Of a DNA stretch of 37,570 nucleotides, positions 31,524 to 37,570 are shown piece after piece. The notes below the pieces were generated by a model that was given only the letters and a program-made list of their open reading frames with translations, had not been told where the DNA came from and did not search any database. Numbering within the stretch: position 1 is the first letter of the stretch; the number at the start of each line of letters is the position of its first letter. The DNA is from Acidobacteriota bacterium. GTDB lineage: Bacteria > Acidobacteriota > Terriglobia > Terriglobales > Acidobacteriaceae. The position numbers were made by a program, and so were the translations under genes. The stretch lies in the NCBI GenBank assembly GCA_003225075.1, contig QIAP01000025.1:1-37570 (forward strand). The letters run 5' to 3'.

Positions 31524-32627
31524 TTACGGCTCCACTTCGTACACCAACACCTTGGCGTCCTCAATGGTTGCTTCCTTGGATTCGGGAACGGGTGGAGTCA
31601 AAATGACGTGTTTCGGGACAATCGCGTAAAACCGCTTCAGTTCCGGAACCAAGAGTGAGGTCTTTGCAATTGCGCCGGTTGGAACTGTTCCGAGCGACTC
31701 GTAGTGATCCGGATCAACCTGTTTAAAAACCTCCACACTTCCGGTCGTCCCAGTGAAGTACACGCGTTGGCTTGCTGGGTCATACTGCACTTCGTCGACA
31801 CCGCCTTCGCTGTCCACCACCTGCACAATCTTTCCATTGTCCGCATCCATGACCACCATCTTGCCCGGCTTGTAAAGGTGTCCGGGTTTTACTCGGCTAC
31901 CAATAAAAAGGCGGTGATGGACTGCGTCCATTCCCAGGGCATGGGGTAATGGCCCTCCGGTAATTGGCCAGCTAGCGATAACGGCGCGCTTTTGACGGTC
32001 AATGACTGCTACCTGACTTGTCGCCCCGAGAACCACGTACAATCTTGGCGTAGCGGGATCGAGTGCCAGCCCCGCGGGATCGTTGTCATCCAGCGTTATG
32101 CTTCCCGCGTACGTTCCATTTTTTGTGTCAACAATCTCAATGGAACCTTTCGTCCCTTGTTTTGAACGATCCCCTCGATCGCCGATGTAGAACAGCCCTG
32201 TGGCCGGATCGTAAATTCCGTTATCCGGTTCCCTCTTGGCCTCTGGAGGCGAGTCAGGATTCAACTGGATGTTTTTCAGAAGCTGGTATGAATCCGCGCT
32301 AAAGCCTTTGCAGGTTCCATTTCCTAAATCCACCCAAATTTGGTTTGATTGCGGAATGTAAATCACTTTGCGTGGATTTCCATCCAAGCCTGTAATCGAA
32401 TGAATCACCTTACCTGCGCGCAAGTCCACAATTTCAATCGTCTTTTGGTACTCCCCAGGAATGAACAGACGCTGGCCTTTGATGTCCACTGCCGGATGGT
32501 CGAAATACCCTTCCACATTCGGCAAAGGGATGGTCTGAATCGGTTTCAACGGCGGGCTGATCTGAGCCTGCGCCAACGGAATCGAGATCATCCACAAAGT
32601 GCAAAAGATCATCAGGTATTTCTTCAT
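31524..32627 (-). CDS. Secreted YVTN beta-propeller protein
   Basis: A 367-residue exported protein with signal peptide MKKYLMIFCTLWMISIPLAQ and a strong AGGAGG 7 nt before the ATG. Blades include YFDHPAVDIKGQRLFIPGEY, VIDRQKRAVIASWPITGGPL and VMDADNGKIVQVVDSEGGVD. It shares the FDHxxxDxKGxRLF opening and DRxKRAVIxxWP motif with the propellers at 13609 and 22103. It is first in a minus-strand unit of two propellers, an SHS carrier and the decayed cytochrome. Confidence 0.9.
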   Translation of the reverse strand: MKKYLMIFCTLWMISIPLAQAQISPPLKPIQTIPLPNVEGYFDHPAVDIKGQRLFIPGEYQKTIEIVDLRAGKVIHSITGLDGNPRKVIYIPQSNQIWVDLGNGTCKGFSADSYQLLKNIQLNPDSPPEAKREPDNGIYDPATGLFYIGDRGDRSKQGTKGSIEIVDTKNGTYAGSITLDDNDPAGLALDPATPRLYVVLGATSQVAVIDRQKRAVIASWPITGGPLPHALGMDAVHHRLFIGSRVKPGHLYKPGKMVVMDADNGKIVQVVDSEGGVDEVQYDPASQRVYFTGTTGSVEVFKQVDPDHYESLGTVPTGAIAKTSLLVPELKRFYAIVPKHVILTPPVPESKEATIEDAKVLVYEVEP

Positions 32628-32963
32628 TTCTTACCTCCTCGAGGGGTATGAGCGCCAGTAATTCTAGCGGCCGAAGATTAAGAACTGGTGAACGTGGGAT
32701 AAAAGGTTTTTTATCCACACAGATCGTGTGTAATCCAATCCGGTCCGGGCTTCCTTCAGTCTCGACCCTCATTGCCGGCGCCAACGGTTTGTTGCGAAGA
32801 AGGTTTTGCGTGTTAAACCCTAATGGGAGTTTTACTTACGGTAAGTAGCCCGAAGAATTCGCACCAAGTTCTCGGTAAAGAGACACCCGGTCTCGCGCTT
32901 TTGACATTGCGGACAGCCGAGCATAGAGTTTGCCGATAGAAAATCTCGCTACAGGAGCATGCC
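32628..32963. other. Divergent intergenic region with CCCTAATGGGA motif
   Basis: This 336-bp gap separates a propeller operon from the secreted protein at 32964. The only notable element is TTAAACCCTAATGGGAG near 32811-32828, which shares an 11-mer with the dyad region at 2241. No gene is supported here. Confidence 0.4.
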
Positions 32964-33764
32964 ATGCGAATCCCCATAGTGGGTTTGGTTGTGAGCTGCC
33001 TTTGCCTAGCTTCGTCCTTTGCCCAAACCGGTTCCAGCACAGGATCGACCACCCAAGAAATCAATGCACAGAACGCCAACAATGTGTGCCGCATTTACTT
33101 CTCCATGCCAAAGCCCGGGGCGGATCAACAGTACGAAGCGGGGCGAAAGAGACATATGCAGTTCCATCGCTCCCAGAAGGACACTTGGACATGGAACACT
33201 TTTGTTGTCGAGACTGGCGACAACGCCGGTATGTACGTTACTTCCTCGTGCGGACACGCTTGGAAAGACTTTGACGAATGGGAGGCACGCATGGGAAAGG
33301 CCGATACTGCCGATGGAGCCACAAATCTGACCCCTTATGTCCAGAGTGGCCGCAATGGTTTCTATGTATATCGTTCGGACATGAGCCTCGCCCCGACTAA
33401 CCAACCCCCTGCGCCCCTGACTGCGGTGACGGTCTTCGTTCTTCACCCCGGAGCAGGTCCTGACTTCATTGCTGCGATAAAGAAGGTGAATGATGCAGTG
33501 GGCAAGCAAGCGGACTGGCCCAAAACCAGTGGCTGGCTGCAACTGGTCAACGGAGGTGAGGGGCCCACGTTTGTTCTGCTTAATTCCAGAAAGAATTGGG
33601 CGGATTTCGCGCCATTACCAAAAACTCTGGCAGACGTGCTCAATGATACCTATGGAAAAGAGACGTCCGATCAGATCCAGAAGACCATCCGCGACTCAAC
33701 GGCCCACCAGTTCACGGAAGCAGCTGCGTATCGCGCAGATCTGAGCTATGTACCCGGTAAATAG
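32964..33764 (+). CDS. Secreted protein of unknown function
   Basis: A 266-residue protein with a signal peptide (MRIPIVGLVVSCLCLASSFA) and AGGAGC 6 nt before the ATG. The mature region contains two halves that each look like an alpha-beta segment: VCRIYFSMPKPGADQQYEAG and later VTVFVLHPGAGPDFIAAIKK. Each strand is followed by a helix with conserved aromatic residues. This suggests a tandem dimeric alpha-beta-barrel (NIPSNAP/ABM-like) fold, but I do not recognise a named family. It is the last gene before the tRNA-like boundary. Confidence 0.75.
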   Translation: MRIPIVGLVVSCLCLASSFAQTGSSTGSTTQEINAQNANNVCRIYFSMPKPGADQQYEAGRKRHMQFHRSQKDTWTWNTFVVETGDNAGMYVTSSCGHAWKDFDEWEARMGKADTADGATNLTPYVQSGRNGFYVYRSDMSLAPTNQPPAPLTAVTVFVLHPGAGPDFIAAIKKVNDAVGKQADWPKTSGWLQLVNGGEGPTFVLLNSRKNWADFAPLPKTLADVLNDTYGKETSDQIQKTIRDSTAHQFTEAAAYRADLSYVPGK

Positions 33765-33814
33765 CGCGAATCGGAACTAAATGGGGAATGACGGTGCTAA
33801 GTAGATGAAAAAAA

Positions 33815-33859
33815 TGGTGGCCAGGGACGGAGTTGAACCGCCGACGCCAGCCTTTTCAG
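33815..33859 (-). other. tRNA-Phe(GAA) 3' half, attachment-site-like
   Basis: Minus-strand read-out: anticodon loop CTGAAAA, 3' anticodon strand GGCTG, variable GCGTC, T arm GGCGG-TTCAACT-CCGTC with five pairs, acceptor CCTGGCC, discriminator A and CCA. Each segment has the exact canonical length (45 nt in total). The preceding minus-strand bases (TATACACACT) do not pair with GGCTG and no D arm or GGCCAGG strand is found, so the 5' half is absent. A block running from anticodon loop to 3' end is the classical identity segment left by tyrosine-recombinase integration into a tRNA gene. Confidence 0.75.
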
Positions 33860-33885
33860 AGTGTGTATAACCAGTGTTTTTAAGA

Positions 33886-33924
33886 ACTTACAAGGACACG
33901 TGGGACTGCCAATTACTTGTAAGT
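33886..33924. repeat. Inverted repeat next to the tRNA-Phe half
   Basis: ACTTACAAG (33886-33894) and CTTGTAAGT (33916-33924) are perfect 9-bp inverted arms around a 21-bp spacer, 26 bp from the tRNA-like segment. They could be recombinase binding arms; this is speculative. Confidence 0.3.
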
Positions 33925-34265
33925 AGCTGCAAGACGGCACTGATCACCGGCTTGCTGCAAAGTCGACCCATGTCCGCTGCCACCAAAGCGTAGACCGGGC
34001 CAGATGGTTCCCGCTTTCGGCAAAATACTCGTTTTCAACTCGTCACCCGAAACTAGGCATTTCTGAAGCTATTTGACTCTGTCGAATGCGGAAATGCGTA
34101 GGACAGAATTGTTGTCGTAAACAGGCAGAGCGAAAGAGCGTGCCCTGTTGCGCGGTTCAGGAGGACCGAAGGAACGTCTAACTGCTGTCCTTCCGTGACG
34201 CTGTAATCCGCCAAATTGGCAGTATCCTTAAAACATCTTTGAGTACTGCGCTTTTTGACAAAGCC
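33925..34265. other. Intergenic region upstream of the RDD gene
   Basis: About 340 bp without a gene I can support. It holds a short palindrome GCCAAATTGGC near 34212 and presumably the promoter of the RDD gene. No integrase fragment is visible. Confidence 0.35.
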
Positions 34266-35018
34266 ATGGAATGTCCGCACTGCCACAGTCAAACTAGCCC
34301 ACGCTCCAACCGCTGCGGATCCTGCGGTGGGATTATTCCGCCTGCGCAATACCTGCTGGAGGAGTCCGGAATGGTAAAGCCCGCCTCCGCCACTGCGACC
34401 GCGGCACCGGTCTCTGTGCGAAATACTGCCGGGGGCGGAGTGGCAAAACTGGGCGACCGATTTATCGCGTTCGTGCTGGACACCGTGGTTCTTTTCGGTC
34501 TGTTCATCGTCGTGGATGCCTGGGTTTTCATGCGGTGGGGCGCGGTCGAGGGGGCGGAAATGAGTCTCACAACCGCTGCCCTTCTGCTGGGTAAAGCCCT
34601 GGTCGGAATCCGAGTGGTTACCACCAGCCGGCGGAGCGCATTGGCGGCTTCGGCGATTCGGAACCTGCTCCGGATTGTGGACGGACTCGGCTTTTACTTG
34701 GTGGGAGCAATGGTTGCGGGTTGTTCCCGATGTCGTCAACGGCTGGGAGATCTTTGCGCCGGTACGGCCGTCGTTGAAGAAGAATTCAGTACTGCCAGGA
34801 AGATGCTTGCCCTTGGACTCTGGATCGCAGTCCTGTCAGGGGCTTCCTGGGCAGTTCCTCGCATCTGTTCGGAAAATCATGCCGGACAGCATACTCGATA
34901 CTTGAACAAGGTCGTCGTTCAGGTCGGCAGAACGGAAAACTCGGCTTATTTCAGAGTCGCCCGGCTCAGAATCGATATTCAGCTTGCGTCCAATACGGCG
35001 TCATCGGCAGGCATGTGA
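34266..35018 (+). CDS. RDD-family membrane protein with N-terminal zinc ribbon, one helix missing
   Basis: A 250-residue protein from ATG 34266. C3, C6, C17 and C20 form a zinc ribbon (MECPHCHSQTSPRSNRCGSC). The RDD domain follows: LGDRFIAFVLDTVVLFGLFI is helix 1 with the Arg-Asp-Asp signature, GKALVGIRVV is the loop after helix 2, and GFYLVGAMVAG is helix 3. In RDD proteins a second membrane helix and a short linker precede the GKxxxGIRVV motif. Here L108 of AALLL is followed directly by G109, so about 25 residues appear deleted in frame. The family's transport or assembly role is not well defined. The start at 34239 is possible but the zinc ribbon fits 34266. Confidence 0.8.
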   Translation: MECPHCHSQTSPRSNRCGSCGGIIPPAQYLLEESGMVKPASATATAAPVSVRNTAGGGVAKLGDRFIAFVLDTVVLFGLFIVVDAWVFMRWGAVEGAEMSLTTAALLLGKALVGIRVVTTSRRSALAASAIRNLLRIVDGLGFYLVGAMVAGCSRCRQRLGDLCAGTAVVEEEFSTARKMLALGLWIAVLSGASWAVPRICSENHAGQHTRYLNKVVVQVGRTENSAYFRVARLRIDIQLASNTASSAGM

Positions 35019-35632
35019 AGGTTACTCGATCGATCACTGTGAACGTCCGCCCGTATAGGTAAGGCAGCAACGTAGATCCAGTAAACCTCATCGCGCGCGG
35101 CGCATGAAAATCTTGGATCGCAAATACTATCGGCTTACCCTTGACGTGATTTAGTTTCCAATAACGCTTCTTGAGTTTGTCGAATAAAGGGCCGCCCCAT
35201 TTCATGGGCATGTAATTCGTGAGGTACTGCTTGAGTTCCTGAGGATTGCGCGCATTGGTTCTACAACGATGTCCCCACGCCGTGATGGGATGACCGTCAC
35301 CGACTCGACGAAAAGACTCCCAGTCAAGCCTTCGCAAACGAAATCGGGAGCAGGGTAGGACCGGTCGAAAATCATTCGCTGCTCAGTCAGAAGGGCAAAC
35401 AGGTAGAGTTCTGAGAAACGAGCATCGAATGCAGTGGTCTGAAATTGTTCCACGAAATTGCCGTCTACGTCCTCGAAGAAATGCATCATCTCCTCGATCA
35501 GACCGCGCGCTGGCGAAAAGCTCTCGCCCTGCGCCAGACGTAGGAAGGCCGGATTTAATTGTTCTACTTGGACTACCGGTGAAAAAACATCAAGTGGAAC
35601 GCCCTTTTCATCCCCCTGCTCAAATTTCGTAT
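34966..35632 (-). pseudogene. Decayed conserved hypothetical (glycosaminoglycan-attachment-site-type annotation)
   Basis: Open minus-strand frame from 35632 with no start codon until ATG 35489. It reads DVFSPVVQVEQLNPAFLRLA, GLIEEMMHFFEDVDGNF and TTAFDARFSELYLFALLTEQ, then stops at 35202. The matching continuation is in the neighbouring frame from about 35255: NPQELKQYLTNYMPMKWGGP, KLKKRYWKLNHVKGKPIVFA and IQDFHAPRAM, up to STLLPYLYGRTF and an early stop. The 5' end is missing, the middle is frameshifted and the 3' end is truncated against the RDD gene. I recall intact relatives as widespread conserved proteins of unknown function sometimes labelled glycosaminoglycan attachment site. Confidence 0.6.
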
Positions 35633-35815
35633 CTTAGGCTAGAACGGGGCCGGCCCAGCCAACACGACCTGGGAAGGCGATTCATGGGCACCCCAGAATT
35701 TCTTGAATACGGCAGTTATCTGGCGTGTGAACCGCTGCGGCAGACCCACGGTTGCAATGGACAGGGTGCTGCTCTAACCTTTCGCTGCCCAATTTTCCAG
35801 CTTGGATGTGCAACC

Positions 35816-36025
35816 TTGGCTACACGTAGAGTGATCGATTGCCGTGACCACCGCGAATCCAACTGCAGTCTCGCTATGTCAGGCGACAACGCGAACGAGG
35901 TGATAGAACTGGCAGTGCTGCATGCCACCACGCACCACGGATACCAAGACAATGAAGAACTGCGGAAAATTCTCCGCGCCATGATGAAGGATGAGGAGGA
36001 AGCACGCCGCACAACCGCCGCGTAA
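35816..36025 (+). CDS. DUF1059 domain protein, 69 aa
   Basis: A short protein with the DUF1059 pattern VIDCRDHRESNCSLAMSGDN then HATTHHGYQDNEELRKILRA. Family members are about 60-90 residues and of unknown function. TTG 35816 gives a length that fits the family, but the frame is open further upstream (ATG 35684 is an alternative) and no strong Shine-Dalgarno sequence decides. The upstream in-frame residues do not look like this family. A strong intrinsic terminator follows directly. Confidence 0.65.
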   Translation: MATRRVIDCRDHRESNCSLAMSGDNANEVIELAVLHATTHHGYQDNEELRKILRAMMKDEEEARRTTAA

Positions 36026-36040
36026 GTTGAGATAAACGAA

Positions 36041-36077
36041 AGCCGCAGATCGCTGGCGATCATGCGGCTTTTTCTTT
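36041..36077 (+). terminator. Intrinsic terminator after the DUF1059 gene
   Basis: AGCCGCA (36041-36047) and GATCGC (36048-36053) pair with GCGATC (36056-36061) and TGCGGCT (36063-36069), with a 2-nt loop and one bulged A, followed by TTTTCTTT. It lies 15 nt after the stop codon. Confidence 0.8.
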
Positions 36078-36209
36078 GCGTTCGAATTCTATGGGGTGGG
36101 GGCAGTCAACTGGCTGCACTGTTATTCTGTGCTTTTTGAAACAGACCAAATGCAGCTTCATCTGGTTTTTGCAACCTGTCCCTACAAACAATTCCGTTCG
36201 CGTTGCAAG

Positions 36210-36436
36210 AATTTTCTACGCTATCAGCTCCTGGTCCTCGAGCGTTCGCATCGAAATGTTCGGCCCGGCCTGCGAATCACAGACCGGATCCTTTGGGTCT
36301 GGCTCTGCGTCTCTGGCCTGGTTGGCGCTCGGCTCTGCTGATTGTGAAGCCAGAGACTGTGATCGCTTGGCACCGCCGAGGTTTTCGACTGTACTTAAAT
36401 GTGGTTGTCTCGGGCCATTTAACCCGACTTGCCTGA
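36210..36436 (+). pseudogene. Transposase/integrase remnant (IS3/IS481-like N-terminal part)
   Basis: One frame reads LRYQLLVLERSHRNVRPGLR then ITDRILWVWL to about 36305. The next frame continues RLWPGWRSALLIVKPETVIA then WHRRGFRLYLN. Joined, this matches the segment before the DDE core of a common family of integrase-core transposases (LxxQLxVLxR, DRxLWxWL, WRSALxIVKPETVIAWHRxGFRL). A frameshift lies near 36305 and the catalytic core is absent. No terminal inverted repeats are visible. Confidence 0.7.
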
Positions 36437-36471
36437 GACCGCGCCGAAAAGAAAACCATTTTGCAACGAGC

Positions 36472-36834
36472 TCACGTCTTTCGACTCTGCAGGATCAGGA
36501 TATTGTGGCCCTCGGGGTCGTGGATTACAGCCCATTCAGGTCGGCTAGAACTGTTCGCCTCGGAGTGAACAATTCTGTCTTTGCCAATTGCATCCATCAC
36601 GGCTGATAGATCGGGCACCTCAAAAAACAGAACTGCCTTGTCCAGTGACGGGTAGGATTCTGACCCCTTGTGCTCCAGGCAAACAAAATTCGAGTCGGCT
36701 CCGAATTTTGCATGGTGCCCGATCTGTTCATCCGAGATTTCCAGGTGAAGCGTGTCGCGGTAGAACTGCTTGGCGGTTTCGAGGTCATCGAAATAGAGTT
36801 CTACGCCGATAAATCGTAATTTTGGTTGTTGCAC
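36472..36834 (-). CDS. VOC-family (glyoxalase/bleomycin-resistance-like) protein
   Basis: A 120-residue protein with the beta-alpha-beta-beta-beta repeat of the vicinal oxygen chelate fold: FIGVELYFDDLETAKQFYRD at the start, AVLFFEVPDLSAVMDAI in the middle and AVIHDPEGHNILILQ at the end, where the Glu is the usual metal ligand. GTG start at 36834 without a clear Shine-Dalgarno sequence. The reaction is unknown; VOC proteins include lyases, dioxygenases and binding proteins. Confidence 0.85.
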   Translation of the reverse strand: MQQPKLRFIGVELYFDDLETAKQFYRDTLHLEISDEQIGHHAKFGADSNFVCLEHKGSESYPSLDKAVLFFEVPDLSAVMDAIGKDRIVHSEANSSSRPEWAVIHDPEGHNILILQSRKT

Positions 36835-36999
36835 CTGACAATTCTATCGCTGGCGAGACTAAACTTGCCGAAAGGCGACCATTGTGAGCCCGTTATGCAC
36901 AACAAAGGTAGTTATCCCCGGATTGACTTTGGCGCCATCAGTTGCCTACGATTCTCTTCCACGCATACGCACCTCGAACACAGCTCAACAGGGCGACAT

Positions 37000-37570
37000 A
37001 TGAAGGGTTCCCAGTCGCGCATGAGACGAATCTTTCTCATCGGGTTTACCATCCTGGCATCGAATGCCGTTTGGGCAGGCGGACCATGGACTGAAAAGTC
37101 GTACAAGGATTGGGACAGGAACGATGTGCGCAAGGTTTTGTTCGACTCGCCGTGGGTAAGCCATTTCGTGCGGACCAGGCGAGCCCTGGAGTTCGAAGTT
37201 CCCGATCAAGGTCCGTCCGGAATGGAACTGCGTGGCTATCACTCAAAAGAGTCGAAGGAAGACGATGCGCAAACGACGGAGTTCTACGTGCGCTGGGTTT
37301 CGTCGCGCACTCTTCGGGAAGCGTGGGCCCGAAAGCTGGTCTTGCAGAAAAGAGTCTCGGAAAATGAAATTGACAAATACCTGCCGCCTTCCAGCGATGA
37401 ATTCGAGATAGTGGTCGAAGGTCCGGACATGTCCCCTTTCCAGCAGGTGCGGAAAGCGACGCTCCAGGCCAAAGGTTACCTGACGATAAGTTCAAGACAG
37501 AAAATTGCGCCAACGCGCGTTGAATTCGCACGTTCCCACGACGGCCAGATTAGAGGCATTCTGTTCTTTT
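37000..37570 (+). CDS. Secreted acidobacterial protein of unknown function, 3' truncated by the window
   Basis: Open from ATG 37000 to the end of the window (190 codons, no stop). AGGG lies 8 nt upstream. ATG 37021 is an alternative start. A signal peptide (RRIFLIGFTILASNAVWA) is followed by PWTEKSYKDWDRNDVRKVL then FDSPWVSHF, a phrase I associate with acidobacterial secreted proteins related to the GWxTD group. Further family assignment is not possible from this fragment. Confidence 0.75.
   Translation, partial: MKGSQSRMRRIFLIGFTILASNAVWAGGPWTEKSYKDWDRNDVRKVLFDSPWVSHFVRTRRALEFEVPDQGPSGMELRGYHSKESKEDDAQTTEFYVRWVSSRTLREAWARKLVLQKRVSENEIDKYLPPSSDEFEIVVEGPDMSPFQQVRKATLQAKGYLTISSRQKIAPTRVEFARSHDGQIRGILFF

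Noticed and set aside
33006-33542. 178-residue minus-strand frame opposite the secreted protein at 32964
   Set aside because: No ribosome site and no domain; the plus strand has a signal peptide and a good Shine-Dalgarno sequence.
34053-34739. 228-residue minus-strand frame opposite the RDD gene
   Set aside because: Low-complexity composition, no domain or hydrophobic pattern, and it lies fully antisense to the clear RDD coding frame and its upstream region.
1-37570. CRISPR array, rRNA genes, prophage genes or a complete insertion sequence
   Set aside because: No regularly spaced repeats, no rRNA-like sequence, no phage structural genes and no transposase with a DDE core are present; only one transposase remnant was found.

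Overview
The window looks like a piece of an Acidobacteriota chromosome, probably a soil Terriglobia/Koribacter-type organism. The reasons are two Oar-like TonB-dependent receptors with an N-terminal carboxypeptidase-regulatory domain, several secreted YVTN beta-propellers, many ACS-type MFS carriers, orphan NarL-type regulators, an RDD/zinc-ribbon protein and moderate-to-high GC. The taxonomic call is inference; no rRNA gene or complete tRNA gene is present.

Left part (1-5.7 kb): a 5'-truncated HAD phosphatase, a small hypothetical protein, two NarL/LuxR response regulators each preceded by an unannotated short ORF, a secreted LolA-like protein, and a GRP/RhaT-type sugar transporter preceded by a 41-aa membrane miniprotein.

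Central part (5.8-33.8 kb): a dense catabolic block bounded by two same-orientation repeats that resemble the 3' half of a tRNA gene. The right copy (33815-33859) is an exact-length tRNA-Phe(GAA) 3' half from anticodon loop to CCA with no 5' half. The block holds: (i) a minus-strand operon of YVTN propeller, MFS, alanine/serine-glyoxylate aminotransferase, MFS, FAD/Fe-S 2-hydroxyacid dehydrogenase and methyltransferase; (ii) a divergent TonB receptor; (iii) MFS, ICL/PEP-mutase-fold enzyme and MFS; (iv) a broken OmpR regulator; (v) a TonB receptor followed by a YVTN propeller; (vi) a divergent AtuA(DUF1446)-DUF4387 pair; (vii) two YVTN propellers, an SHS-type MFS and a broken cytochrome c; (viii) a secreted protein of unknown function. 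The working model (inference) is uptake and oxidation of small hydroxy/oxo acids: TonB receptor and MFS import, flavin oxidation of a 2-hydroxyacid to a 2-oxoacid such as glyoxylate, amination by the aminotransferase, and further processing by the PEPM-fold enzyme and the AtuA/DUF4387 pair.

Right part (33.8-37.6 kb): an RDD protein, a decayed conserved gene, a DUF1059 protein with a strong terminator, a transposase remnant, a VOC protein and the start of a secreted protein running off the end.

A theme across the window is gene damage. Four sites look like clean in-frame internal deletions: the second Fe-S motif of the oxidase, two segments of the first TonB receptor, and a membrane helix of the RDD protein. 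At least four other genes carry frameshifts (OmpR regulator, cytochrome c, a conserved hypothetical, a transposase). The most interesting hypotheses are the tRNA-bounded metabolic island and the pattern of precise in-frame losses inside it and just beyond its right boundary.
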